DNA of 64,000 bases from CAVRXQ01 sp963849105 (lineage in GTDB: Bacteria > Actinomycetota > Acidimicrobiia > Acidimicrobiales > Bog-793). This document shows, in pieces, positions 49,969 to 59,521 of the stretch. The stretch lies in NCBI GenBank assembly GCA_963849105.1, contig CAWKGD010000006.1:496001-560000 (forward strand), written 5' to 3'. How positions within the stretch are numbered: the first letter of the stretch is position 1; the number at the start of each line of letters is the position of its first letter. A program made the translations under genes and the position numbers. The notes beneath the pieces are model-generated. The model worked only from the letters and a program-made list of their open reading frames with translations, did not search any database and had not been told where the DNA came from.

Positions 49969-51413
49969 CGACGACCATGGAGCGCGCGGGCAACGAGGAG
50001 ATCGCCATCGAGAACGGACGGGTGGTCTCGATCGCCGGGCCCGTCGTCGACGTCGAGTTCCCCCCGCACGCCTTGCCGGAGATCAACACGGCGCTCGAGA
50101 TCGATCTGGAGCTCGAGGGTCGCGCCGTCATGATCACCGCCGAAGTCGCCCAGCAGATCGGCGAGGGTCGTGTCCGCTGCATCTGTCTGAAGCCGACCGA
50201 CGGACTCGAGCGCGGCGCAGTCGTACGCAACACCGGGCGCGGCATCACGGTGCCGGTGGGCGACAACGTTCTGGGCCACGTCTTCAACGTCATCGGCGAG
50301 CCTCTCGACACCGACGATATCGGTGAAATCGCCGACCGCTGGGAGATCCACCGCGACCCGCCGCCGTTCGATGAACTCGAGCCGCGCCGGCAGATGTTCG
50401 AGACCGGGATCAAGGTCATCGACTTGTTGGAACCGTACGTGCAGGGCGGAAAGATCGGCCTGTTCGGCGGTGCCGGTGTCGGCAAGACCGTGATCATCCT
50501 GGAGATGATCAACCGCGTCGCGAAGCAGCACGGCGGTGTGTCGGTGTTCGCCGGCGTCGGTGAGCGCACCCGTGAAGGCACCGACTTGTGGCTCGAGATG
50601 CAGGAATCAGGTGTTATCGACAAGGCCGTGCTCGTCTACGGGCAGATGGACGAGCCGCCCGGTGTGCGCCTGCGCGTCGGATTGTCGGCGCTCACCATGG
50701 CCGAGTACTTCCGCGACGTGAAGAACCAAGACGTGCTGTTGTTCATCGACAACATCTTCCGCTTCGTCCAAGCCGGGTCGGAGGTCTCGACGCTGCTCGG
50801 CCGGATGCCTTCTGCCGTCGGTTACCAGCCGACGCTGGCGGACGAGATGGGCCAGCTCCAAGAGCGGATCACCTCGACGAAGGGCCGCTCGATTACTTCG
50901 ATCCAAGCGGTCTACGTCCCGGCCGACGACTACACAGATCCTGCGCCGTTCACGACGTTCACGCACCTCGACGCCACGACGGAGCTTTCGCGTCAGATCG
51001 CCGCGCTCGGCATCTATCCGGCCGTCGACCCGCTCGCATCGTCGAGCAACATCTTGGCGCCCGAGATCGTCGGCGATCGCCACTACGCGTGCGCCACCGC
51101 GGTGACCGAGATCCTGCAGCGCTACCGCGACCTGCAGGACATCATCGCGATCTTGGGTCTCGAGGAGCTCTCCGAGGAGGATCGGCTGACGGTGAACCGG
51201 GCGCGCAAGATCCAACGGTTCTTGTCGCAGCCGTTCTTCGTCGGCGAGGTATTCACCGGATTGCCCGGGATCTACGTTCCGATCGACGAGACGATCCAAA
51301 GCTTCGAGGCGATCGTCGGCGGCGACCTCGATGACGTACCGGAGCAGGCGTTCTTGAACGTCGGCGGCGTCGACGGCGTGCGCGAGAAGGCGAAGCAGTT
51401 CGAGAGCGCCTGA
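49965..51413 (+). CDS. atpD: ATP synthase F1 subunit beta
   Basis: A 482-aa catalytic subunit. Walker A LFGGAGVGKTVIILEMI, the GERTREGTDLWLEM motif, DNIFRFVQAGSEVSTLLGR, and ALGIYPAVDPLASSSNI are seen. The DELSEED-like segment reads LEELSEEDRLTVNRARK. ATG 49965 overlaps the atpG stop. Confidence 0.99.
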   Translation: MTTTMERAGNEEIAIENGRVVSIAGPVVDVEFPPHALPEINTALEIDLELEGRAVMITAEVAQQIGEGRVRCICLKPTDGLERGAVVRNTGRGITVPVGDNVLGHVFNVIGEPLDTDDIGEIADRWEIHRDPPPFDELEPRRQMFETGIKVIDLLEPYVQGGKIGLFGGAGVGKTVIILEMINRVAKQHGGVSVFAGVGERTREGTDLWLEMQESGVIDKAVLVYGQMDEPPGVRLRVGLSALTMAEYFRDVKNQDVLLFIDNIFRFVQAGSEVSTLLGRMPSAVGYQPTLADEMGQLQERITSTKGRSITSIQAVYVPADDYTDPAPFTTFTHLDATTELSRQIAALGIYPAVDPLASSSNILAPEIVGDRHYACATAVTEILQRYRDLQDIIAILGLEELSEEDRLTVNRARKIQRFLSQPFFVGEVFTGLPGIYVPIDETIQSFEAIVGGDLDDVPEQAFLNVGGVDGVREKAKQFESA

Positions 51414-51416
51414 TCG

Positions 51417-51890
51417 ATGGCAACCGCGTTCCACGTCGCGCTCGTCACTCCCGAGCGCTCGCTTTTCGACGGTGACGCCGAGGAGGTCTCGATGCGTACC
51501 GAAATCGGCGAGATCGCCTTCCTCGCACGCCACGAAGACTTCATCGGGGCGTCAGGCGTTACAGCGGTCCGGATCACGATCGCCGGTGCCGAATCTGATT
51601 CCGAGGCAGGGGTCGTGCGTGCGGCCGTCGATGGTGGGACGGTGCACGTCTTCGAAGAGGGCCTCGTGATCCTCGCCCCGGTCGCCGAGCTCTCCGATGA
51701 GATCGACGTCGAGCGGGCACGCCGTGCGGCCGAACGCGCCGAGCAACGCCTTGCCTCCCTCGGCGAACGCCGAGCCGATGCAGGCGGCGGGGAGGGCGAA
51801 AACGCCGACGTCGAGATTGCCGCTGCCGAATCGGCCCTCTGCCGGGCTCGCGCGCGCCTCGAGGCGTCGGGGGTCGAAGCCTCGACGTGA
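51417..51890 (+). CDS. atpC: ATP synthase F1 subunit epsilon
   Basis: A 157-aa subunit with the N-terminal beta-sandwich (FHVALVTPERSLFDGDAEEV, EIGEIAFLARHEDFIG, GTVHVFEEGLVILAP) and a C-terminal helical region (ERARRAAERAEQRLAS). The helical part carries a Gly/Glu-rich insertion and an extra Ala/Arg helix, longer than usual. Its stop overlaps the next gene as GTGA. Confidence 0.95.
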   Translation: MATAFHVALVTPERSLFDGDAEEVSMRTEIGEIAFLARHEDFIGASGVTAVRITIAGAESDSEAGVVRAAVDGGTVHVFEEGLVILAPVAELSDEIDVERARRAAERAEQRLASLGERRADAGGGEGENADVEIAAAESALCRARARLEASGVEAST

Positions 51891-52870
51891 CGCCAGTTCG
51901 AGCGCGACGCCGGTTGTTCGTCGCCCTCGAGATCACCGGTGCGGTCGCGTCGGAGGTCGACGGCCTACGCCGCGCGATCGGCTCTTCGGCTCTCGGCCGG
52001 ATATCGCCTCACCTCACGCTCGTCCCGCCGGTGAACGTCGCGGAGTCCGACCTTCCGAGCGCGCTCGCGTTGCTTCGCTCAGTGGCACACGAGGCGTCGA
52101 TCGCGGTCGAGCTCGGTCCCGCCTGCTCGTTCTCGTCGAGATCCCCGGTCCTCTACCTCGAGGTCAGCGATCCGTCAGGTCGCATCGCGCGGCTGCAACG
52201 GCGCCTCGACGCCCCGCCGCTGCAGGCACCGACAAGTCGACCGAGCCGCCCGTTCTCTGCGCACGTCACGCTCTCGAGCCGCATGGAACGGCACGAGATC
52301 GCGTCCGCAATTGAGCTCTTCGGAAACTTCAGGGAAGCGGCCGTGCTGTCGGTGCTCAGGCTGTACGAGCAGCACCACAACGAAGAGCGTCATCCGTGGC
52401 ACCCGCTCGCGGACGTCGTACTCGGTGCGGGGACGCAAGCAGAACGCGGTGGCCTGGCGATCGCCTTCACCGTTTCACGCGATCCCGGTCCGGATGCAGT
52501 GCTCGAAGAGAACGAGACGCGGCGCCTCGACGGCGGTCAGCCGGTCGCGGTGATCGGGCGGGAGGGTCGCGAGGTCGTCGCCGAGGCTCGTGGCGCAACG
52601 GTCGGAGCACAGTTCGTCATCGAGAAGTGGTGTGTCGAGGACGCTCGCCGAGGTGAAGGGATCGGCCGGTTGCTTGTCAGGGCGATCGAGCGGGCCGCGT
52701 CCGGCCTCGGCGCCGAGCGGTTGTATGTCGCGGCGTCGGTTGAAGAACAAGCGGCCTTCCTCGCGCACCTCGGTTTTCGGGCCGTCGGACGCCCACCGAT
52801 GTCCGATGCGAGCGTCTGGTTTGTGCCGCAGCGTCCGCCGAACGAGAGCGCCGAGAGACAGATCTCCTGA
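51887..52870 (+). CDS. Fusion of a LigT-like 2'-5' RNA ligase/phosphodiesterase domain with a GNAT acetyltransferase
   Basis: A 327-aa two-domain protein. Residues 8-175 form a 2H phosphoesterase domain with both catalytic H-x-T motifs: PHLTLVPP (His 42) and AHVTLSS (His 126). Residues 190-315 form a GNAT domain with VEDARRGEGIGRLLVRAIER and FLAHLGFRAVGRPPMSD. GTG 51887 overlaps the atpC stop, so it is translated as the last gene of the ATP synthase operon. The 2H domain could act on 2'-5' or cyclic phosphate ends of RNA; the acetyl acceptor is unknown. Confidence 0.88.
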   Translation: MTPVRARRRLFVALEITGAVASEVDGLRRAIGSSALGRISPHLTLVPPVNVAESDLPSALALLRSVAHEASIAVELGPACSFSSRSPVLYLEVSDPSGRIARLQRRLDAPPLQAPTSRPSRPFSAHVTLSSRMERHEIASAIELFGNFREAAVLSVLRLYEQHHNEERHPWHPLADVVLGAGTQAERGGLAIAFTVSRDPGPDAVLEENETRRLDGGQPVAVIGREGREVVAEARGATVGAQFVIEKWCVEDARRGEGIGRLLVRAIERAASGLGAERLYVAASVEEQAAFLAHLGFRAVGRPPMSDASVWFVPQRPPNESAERQIS

Positions 52871-52912
52871 CTCGGAACACGAGTGGACAGCTCACGGTAC
52901 TCAGTTATCCGA

Positions 52913-53908
52913 TCAGACGTCTTCGAGCAGGCGGAACTGGCTGAGCTTCTCGCGCCGGTGGTAGGCGGTGACGAATCGAATTGTGCCCGTTCGGGAGCGA
53001 GTGAGCATCGAGTGCGTCGTCGCGCCTCCGGCGTGATAGCGCACGCCGCGCAGCAACTCACCGTCGGTCACCCCCGTTGCGGCGAAAAAGACGTTGTCGC
53101 CCGTGATGAAGTCGTCCGTGGTGAGCACCTTGTCGACGTCGTAGCCCGCGTCGACTGCCGCTTTCTGTTCGGCGTCGTCGCGGGGCCACAACCGCCCTTG
53201 GATCTCTCCACCCATCGCTTTCAGAGCGGCAGCGGCGATGACACCTTCGGGCGTACCGCCGATGCCGAACAAGACGTCGTCACCACTTTCTTGCCACGCC
53301 GTCGAGATCGCCGCCGCGACGTCGCCGTCAGTGATGAGACGGATACGGGCACCCGCCGATCGGATCTCTTCGATCAGCTCTTCATGGCGGGGGCGGTCGA
53401 GAACGATCGCCGTCAAGTCGCTCACCTCGGACTGTTTTGCCTTCGCGATCTCGACGAGGTTTTCCTTCACGGAGAGTTCGATAGAGACGCGACCGACAGC
53501 CTCCGGGCCGACCGCGATCTTCCACATGTACACGACTGGTCCTGGATCGAACATGTGGCCACGTTCTGCGAGCGCGATCACTGAAAGCGCGCCGCCGCGC
53601 CCGAGCGCGGTGGGTCTGGTGCCGTCGATTGGGTCGACGGCAATGTCGACTTCGGGAGCCGAACCGTCGCCGATGCGTTCCCCGTTGTACAGCATCGGCG
53701 CCCGATCCTTTTCGCCTTCGCCGATCACGACGACGCCGTCCATCGCCACGTTCGACAGCACGAATCGCATCGCGTCGACGGCAGCGGCATCGGCTCCCTC
53801 TTTGTCACCACGTCCCATCCATCGGCTGGCGGCGACGGCCGCCGCCTCGGTGACGCGGACCAGCTCCATCGCGAGGTTGCGGTCGGGACGAATTCGCGAA
53901 GCCTCCAC
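52913..53908 (-). CDS. glpX: Fructose-1,6-bisphosphatase class II (GlpX)
   Basis: Gluconeogenic phosphatase. The 331-aa product has metal-binding motifs GDKEGADAAAVDAMR and VVVIGEGEKDRAPMLYNGE, then AVDPIDGTRPTALGRGGALS, and FGIGGTPEGVIAAAALKAMG. GTG 53908 has AGGAGG upstream. It faces the ATP synthase operon, with 42 bases and no strong terminator between the stops, and is divergent from murA. Confidence 0.96.
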   Translation of the reverse strand: MEASRIRPDRNLAMELVRVTEAAAVAASRWMGRGDKEGADAAAVDAMRFVLSNVAMDGVVVIGEGEKDRAPMLYNGERIGDGSAPEVDIAVDPIDGTRPTALGRGGALSVIALAERGHMFDPGPVVYMWKIAVGPEAVGRVSIELSVKENLVEIAKAKQSEVSDLTAIVLDRPRHEELIEEIRSAGARIRLITDGDVAAAISTAWQESGDDVLFGIGGTPEGVIAAAALKAMGGEIQGRLWPRDDAEQKAAVDAGYDVDKVLTTDDFITGDNVFFAATGVTDGELLRGVRYHAGGATTHSMLTRSRTGTIRFVTAYHRREKLSQFRLLEDV

Positions 53909-54007
53909 GCGATCCTCCTATGCCGAGGGGACTGACCACACGGGAATCGGTGAAGTGACGTTAGCGGGGCGGGGATTGTCGGTCCTGGCGCGGACGGTAG
54001 CGTTCCG

Positions 54008-55275
54008 TTGGTGCAGGTCCTCACCGTAAATCAGTCGCCGGCGCTGTCCGGCACCGTCTCTTTGCAGGGAGCGAAGAACTCGGCATTGAAGCTGATGGCG
54101 GCGTCGCTTCTCACGACCGGTTCGACGCAACTCGAGAACGTGCCGGCGATCACCGATGTCACGATCATGGCGGATGTTCTGCGCGCGATCGGAGCCGAAG
54201 TCACATGCCGCGACGACGGCATTCTCGAGATCGATGCTCCCGGGAACGCGACCCGATCGCGCCGTACGAACTCGTCGAAAAGATGCGCGCGTCGATCGTC
54301 GTTCTTGGCCCGTTACTCGCGCGCCATCACTTCGCTCGGATCTCGCTTCCCGGCGGCGATGACTTCGGTCCTCGACCGATCGATATGCATTTGCGAGCGC
54401 TTGGCGAGCTTGGCGCGGAGTTCGCGACCGAGCACGGCTATGTCGAAGGGTGGTGTGACGGTCTCGTCGGTGCGCGCATCGTCCTCGAATACCCAAGCCA
54501 CACGACGACCGACAATGTCTTGTCCGCTGCCGTGCTCGCCAAGGGGACGACGGTGATCGAGAACGCGGCGCGAGAGCCAGAGGTCCAAGACTTGGCGGAC
54601 ATGCTCTCGGCGATGGGCGCGCGCATCTCCGGGGCCGGCACGTCACGCATCGAGGTCGAAGGCGTTGATGAACTGCACCCGACGCGCCACCGTGTGATCG
54701 GTGACCGCGTCGAAGCGGCGACGTTCTTGGCGGCGGTCGCGATCGCGCAGGGATCCGTGTTCGTCTCCGGTGCGCGCGCCGACCAGATGGACATGTACCT
54801 CTCGAAGCTCAACGAGATGGGTGTCGAGATCGACGTGACCGCTTCGGGTGTCGGCGCGTTCTCAAAGGAACGTCCGAAATCGGTCGACGTCGTCACGTTG
54901 CCGTACCCCGGCGTTGCGACCGACTACAAGCCGCTCTTGGTGGCGGCGCTTTCGATCGGAACCGGAGTCGCGGTCGTCAGCGAAAACATCTACGCCGGGC
55001 GCTTCCGTTACATCGACGAGCTGCGGCGGATGGGAGCGAACATCACGACCGAAGGTCACCACGCGGTCGTCCGCGGCGTCGAGCGACTGTCAGGCACGAC
55101 GGTGCGCGCCCCCGACATTCGAGCTGGCGCGGCGCTCGTTCTTGCCGGTCTCGCCGCCGAAGGGGAGTCGACGATCACCGATATCGAACACATCGATCGG
55201 GGCTATGAGCACTTGGATGACAAGCTGCGATCCCTCGGTGCGCCGATCCAACGTCAAGACGTCGACGACCTCTGA
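54008..55275 (+). CDS. murA: UDP-N-acetylglucosamine 1-carboxyvinyltransferase MurA, with apparent frameshift near 54243
   Basis: First committed step of peptidoglycan synthesis: adds enolpyruvate to UDP-GlcNAc. Opening LSGTVSLQGAKNSALKLMAA, then PYELVEKMRASIVVLGPLLA, VATDYKPLLVAAL and NIYAGRFRYIDELRRMGA are diagnostic. The first 79 residues are in one frame, the rest in the -1 frame; one missing G in the GGG at 54242-54244 reconciles them into 422 aa. The active-site position that is Cys in most bacteria is Asp here (LPGGDDFGPRPID), as in mycobacteria. TTG 54008 or GTG 54011 is the start. Confidence 0.9.
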
Positions 55276-55291
55276 TTTGCAAGCGATTTCG

Positions 55292-56983
55292 ATGACGGAG
55301 AACCGGACGACACCGCTCGATCAGGGCGCTCCCCGCGAACTCACCGACGACGCGACGTGGTACGAGCGGGCCGTGTTCTACGAGATCCTGCCACGGGGCT
55401 TTTACGACTCGAACGCCGACGGAATCGGTGACATCCCGGGGGTGATCGCGAAACTCGACTATCTCGCCTGGCTCGGTGTCGACTGCATCTGGCTCTTGCC
55501 CTTCTACCCCTCGCCACTGCGCGACGGCGGGTACGACGTGTCCGACTACCGCGCGGTCGCACCCGAACTCGGTGACCTCGAAGACCTCAGCCGCCTCGTG
55601 AAAGAGGCGCACGACCGCGGGATCCGCGTCATCACCGATCTCATCTTGCAGCACACGAGCGATCAACATCCGTGGTTCGTCGAGTCGCGCTCGTCGAGGG
55701 ACAACCCGAAGGCCGACTGGTATATCTGGACTGACGACGGTCAGTCCTGGAATGACATCCGCATCATCTTCTCCGACACCGAGACGTCGAACTGGACCTG
55801 GGACCCGAGCCGCCAGCAGTACTACTGGCACCGTTTCTTCCATCACCAGCCCGACCTCAATCTGTTCAACCCTGAGGTGCAAGAGGCGCTGTTGTCGGTC
55901 GTCCGTTTCTGGCTCGACCTCGGAATCGACGGTTTCCGCCTCGATGCCGCCGCGTATCTGTTCCAAGGTGACGGCGTCGGCGAGAATCTGCCCGAGACGC
56001 ACGCCTTCTTGCGTCGACTGCGCTCAGAGATCGACCGTGACTATCCGAATCGTGTCCTGCTCGCCGAGGTGAACCAGTGGCCCGCCGACGTCGTCGACTA
56101 CTTCGGCGATGGCGACGAGTGCCAAATGTGCTTTCACTTCCCATTGATGCCGCGCATGTTCATGGCGATTCGTCGCGAGCACCGCTTCCCGATCACCGAG
56201 ATCATCACGCAGACCCCGCCAATTCCGAAAGGCGCACAATGGGGAATCTTCTTACGCAACCACGACGAGCTCACTTTGGAGATGGTCACCGACGAAGATC
56301 GTGACTACCTCTATAACGAATACGCGCGCGATCCTGAGATGCGCAAGAACCTCGGGATCCGACGCCGGCTGGCGCCGCTCGTCGACAACGACCGCAGCGT
56401 CTCCGAGCTCTTGTACGCGTTCTTGCTGTCGCTTCCCGGCGCGCCGGTGCTCTACTACGGAGACGAGATCATGATGGGCGACAACATCCGCCTCGGAGAC
56501 CGCGACAGCGTGCGCACGCCGATGCAGTGGTCGACCGACCGCAACGGTGGCTTCTCGAATGCGGACCCGGACGCGCTCTACCTGCCGACTGTGGGCGACC
56601 CCGTGTACGGCTATCCGTCGGTCAACGTCGAGAGCTCGTTGCTCGATCGGTCGTCGTTTTTGCGCTGGCTGCAACGGATGCTCGCCGTGCGCCACCAGAC
56701 GCCCCTGTTCGCGACCGGGCTCATCTCGATCCTCCCCTCCGACAATCCGTCGGTGCTCGCCTATTTGCGCGAAGCAGACGGCGAAAGGGCGGATCCGCCG
56801 GTGTTGTGCGTCAACAACCTGTCGCGCTTCGCCCAATCGACCGACTTGAGCCTGTCGGCCTTTGTCGGCTCGCGTCCCGTCGAGCTCGTCGGGCGCTCGA
56901 CGTTCCCGCCGATCACCGCCGAGGGATACCCGGTCACGTTGGGCCCGTACGGGTACTACTGGCTCGAGCTCGCGCGTCCATGA
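55292..56983 (+). CDS. treS: Trehalose synthase (maltose alpha-D-glucosyltransferase)
   Basis: A 563-aa GH13 enzyme that interconverts maltose and trehalose. Motifs: ILPRGFYDSNADGIGDIPG near the N-terminus, DLILQHTSDQHPWF, the nucleophile Asp in GIDGFRLDAAAYLF, the Glu in LLAEVNQWPADVVDYFG and FLRNHDELTLEMV. ATG 55292 lies 16 bases after murA. Its stop overlaps the maltokinase-like start as ATGA, so the two act as a pair that can link trehalose to maltose and maltose-1-phosphate. Confidence 0.95.
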   Translation: MTENRTTPLDQGAPRELTDDATWYERAVFYEILPRGFYDSNADGIGDIPGVIAKLDYLAWLGVDCIWLLPFYPSPLRDGGYDVSDYRAVAPELGDLEDLSRLVKEAHDRGIRVITDLILQHTSDQHPWFVESRSSRDNPKADWYIWTDDGQSWNDIRIIFSDTETSNWTWDPSRQQYYWHRFFHHQPDLNLFNPEVQEALLSVVRFWLDLGIDGFRLDAAAYLFQGDGVGENLPETHAFLRRLRSEIDRDYPNRVLLAEVNQWPADVVDYFGDGDECQMCFHFPLMPRMFMAIRREHRFPITEIITQTPPIPKGAQWGIFLRNHDELTLEMVTDEDRDYLYNEYARDPEMRKNLGIRRRLAPLVDNDRSVSELLYAFLLSLPGAPVLYYGDEIMMGDNIRLGDRDSVRTPMQWSTDRNGGFSNADPDALYLPTVGDPVYGYPSVNVESSLLDRSSFLRWLQRMLAVRHQTPLFATGLISILPSDNPSVLAYLREADGERADPPVLCVNNLSRFAQSTDLSLSAFVGSRPVELVGRSTFPPITAEGYPVTLGPYGYYWLELARP

Positions 56984-58305
56984 CCGTCGACGAGCTCGTC
57001 CACGCTTCGCTTGAGACCCTCGCCCGGGCGCACCTCGACCGCCAGCCGTGGTTCCAGATGACCTCCGGCGGTGCTGCCCCCACCGAGATCGCGCTCGTTT
57101 TGGAGCGCCAGCTCGTCGAAGCGCCAGCGCCGCTCACGCACCTTGTGTTGTCGTGCCGCTCGCGTAACTACAGCTGCTTCGCGGGATGGCGGCCGGCAGC
57201 CGAGGTGTCCGAGATCCTCCATGGCCGTGAAGGCGCGATTTACGGCTCGGCGACCAGGGGGGATGGCGGCGTGCTGGTCTACGACGCGCTCGCCGACGAC
57301 GAACTCGCGATCGAACTGCTGCGCCACGCGACGAACGGCGAAGTGAACGCGAAGCGCGTTCGTCAGCTGTCGTCTCTCGCGTCGCACGCGTCGTTGGTCT
57401 ATGACGAGCGCGTGATGATGAAGTGCTACCGGGTCCTCGAAGAAGGCACCCGGCCAGAGATCGAGGTCCTGCGCGGCCTCGACGCATACGGATTCAATGC
57501 GATGCTCTCGCCGATCGCGTTCTGGGAGGCCGGCGGAAACGACCTCGCGCTCGTGCGCGAGTTCTTGTCGACTGGACTCGAGGGGCGCCTGCTCGCGCTG
57601 ACTTCGTTGCGCGATCTCCTCGCGCGCGTCTCGGTGAGCGATCCGCGCGCGACGTTCAGCGCAGACGAGGCAACCCAAGACCCGGACGCGGTGGCCGCGT
57701 CGGCGGGAGGCGACCTCGCGTCGGAGATGCGGCGTCTCGGAACAACGGCTGCGCACCTTCATGTTGGGATGGCTCACGTGTTTGGGACGCGACCGCTTGG
57801 TTGCGACGAGCTGCTCGCGTCTGTCGAGGCGGCGTTCGGCGCTCGACTCGAAAGCGTCAACGGAGAAATCCTCCGCGCGCTCGGCGACGCGCCCGCCGGG
57901 GTCGAGATCCGGATCCACGGCGACTTCCACCTCCGTCGCGTGATGCGCGCCGACGTCGGGTGGATCATCTCTGGCTTCGGCGACGACCCGCTGAACGTCG
58001 ACCCGAGTTCGTTCACCTCGGTGCTCGCGCAGCGAGGATCGCCCACGGAGGACCTCGCCGACATGTGGTTCTCGATCGAAAAGTGTGCCCGAGATGCCGT
58101 CGCGCAACGCCCCGTGTCGGAGCGTCCGCTCGCTGGAATCCTCGCCGCAGCCTGGGTGCGGCGGAACCAGCTCGCCTTCTTGGAGGGCTACGCCTCGACG
58201 CCTGGTGTGGAGGAGCTGATACCCGTCGAACTCTTGCGGCCCGCTGTCTCCGAGCTCAGCCGCGCTCGGATCGCCGACTACGAAGCGACGCTCGTCGCGG
58301 CGTGA
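56980..58305 (+). CDS. Maltokinase-like protein with a degenerate catalytic motif
   Basis: A 441-aa protein coupled to treS by an ATGA overlap, the position of maltokinase (Mak/Pep2). The phosphotransfer loop HGDFHLRRVMRADVGWI (about residue 313) matches the family's HGD-H motif. The metal-binding segment that is normally DFEGEP reads GFGDDP here (about residue 332), so the conserved Asp is a Gly. The N-terminal lid region is also divergent. It may be an inactive or specialised maltokinase. The 3' end overlaps the converging galT by 28 bases. Confidence 0.8.
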   Translation: MTVDELVHASLETLARAHLDRQPWFQMTSGGAAPTEIALVLERQLVEAPAPLTHLVLSCRSRNYSCFAGWRPAAEVSEILHGREGAIYGSATRGDGGVLVYDALADDELAIELLRHATNGEVNAKRVRQLSSLASHASLVYDERVMMKCYRVLEEGTRPEIEVLRGLDAYGFNAMLSPIAFWEAGGNDLALVREFLSTGLEGRLLALTSLRDLLARVSVSDPRATFSADEATQDPDAVAASAGGDLASEMRRLGTTAAHLHVGMAHVFGTRPLGCDELLASVEAAFGARLESVNGEILRALGDAPAGVEIRIHGDFHLRRVMRADVGWIISGFGDDPLNVDPSSFTSVLAQRGSPTEDLADMWFSIEKCARDAVAQRPVSERPLAGILAAAWVRRNQLAFLEGYASTPGVEELIPVELLRPAVSELSRARIADYEATLVAA

Positions 58306-59294
58306 GGTCCGTTCGAAGCCGAAGGAAGTGCTGAGCGGAGCTCCTCGGCGGCGAGCTCCGGTGGGACGACGTTGACGTAGATGCCCGTGCCGAGCTCGAA
58401 GCCGGCGTGCGTCGTGAGTTTCGGGAGGATGTGGGCGTGCCAGTGGAACGGCGCCGTCGAGCGATACGGCGCCGAGTGGAAGATCAGGTTGTACGCGGGA
58501 CCGCCCGCCGTCTTGTCGAGCGCGGCCAGCGCGTCGCGGACCGCGGTACCGAAGCCGACGAGCGTGTCCGGCGGCGACAGCTGCAGCTGCGCCTCGTGAG
58601 AGCGGGGGACGACGAGCATCTCGTAGGGCGTTCCGCTCCAAAACGGTGCGATCGTCACCACCTGGTCGGTCACCTCGACGAGGCGGTGGCCGACGCGTTC
58701 TTCGGACGCGGCCGCCGTGCAGATCAGACAGCCGCCGTGGAAGCGGCTGAAACTGCCTTGCTCGTCGACGAGCTCGCGAGGGACGAAGGGGATGCCGAGC
58801 AGCTGGCCGTGCGGGTGCTCCTGGGAGGCGCCCGCTTCGACCCCGTAGTTCACGTGGACTTGGCTGTAGCGAAGCCCCGGGGTGCCCTGGTGCTCTTCGA
58901 TGCGGTCACGGATCGCCGCCATGACAAGGCCGCACTGCTCGTCGCTGAAGCGAGCCCACGACAGGTCGTGGTCGGGGGAAAAGACGAGGATCTCGTGGAT
59001 CCCGCTCGCCGGCGCTTCGGTGAACACCGGGCCTTTGTTCGTGACGACGAACTGCTGCGATCCGGAGAACGCCGGGTAGAGGTTCGGGACGACCCTGACG
59101 AGCCAGTGACCCTCGGCGCCGTAGGTTTCGAGCGCCGGCGGGGTCGAACCTTCGTGTCCGGGGCAGAAGGGGCATTCCGCGCGTTGGCTCGGCGGGTGAG
59201 TTTCGCGGGGACGGAAGAGGCCGGGGCTCGGGTTCCGGCTCGTCGAGACGACGACCCACCGACCCGAGAGGGGATCGAGGCGAAGTTGGTTCAC
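58278..59294 (-). CDS. galT: Galactose-1-phosphate uridylyltransferase family protein
   Basis: A 338-aa nucleotidyltransferase of the HIT superfamily. Seen are the zinc site AECPFCPGHE, ASQEHPHGQLLGIPF with the conserved HPH, LICTAAASEE, and FHWHAHILPKL. GTG 59294 (VNQLRLDPLSGRWVVVS) has GGAG five bases upstream and is preferred over the longer frame to 59447. No galK or galE is nearby, so the natural substrate could be another sugar phosphate; related proteins act as ADP- or UDP-sugar transferases. Confidence 0.88.
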   Translation of the reverse strand: MNQLRLDPLSGRWVVVSTSRNPSPGLFRPRETHPPSQRAECPFCPGHEGSTPPALETYGAEGHWLVRVVPNLYPAFSGSQQFVVTNKGPVFTEAPASGIHEILVFSPDHDLSWARFSDEQCGLVMAAIRDRIEEHQGTPGLRYSQVHVNYGVEAGASQEHPHGQLLGIPFVPRELVDEQGSFSRFHGGCLICTAAASEERVGHRLVEVTDQVVTIAPFWSGTPYEMLVVPRSHEAQLQLSPPDTLVGFGTAVRDALAALDKTAGGPAYNLIFHSAPYRSTAPFHWHAHILPKLTTHAGFELGTGIYVNVVPPELAAEELRSALPSASNGPHAATSVAS

Positions 59295-59521
59295 CGCGCT
59301 CCGACGCGCCGCACGTGCAACATGCCGGACCACGCTAGCGAGCGCGCGGTACGAAACGAACCATGGGGTAGCAGCCGAGCTCCGGCCCACGCAGACATTC
59401 GGCTTCATGTCGGCAGGTCCGAAGAGCAGTTTCACGCCCCCTCCCACCGTGGGACCGCCGGATTTCGCGATCGGGTCCGCAATCGGGGCTCGTATCTCCT
59501 GAGCTGGTCCGTCATCGAACC

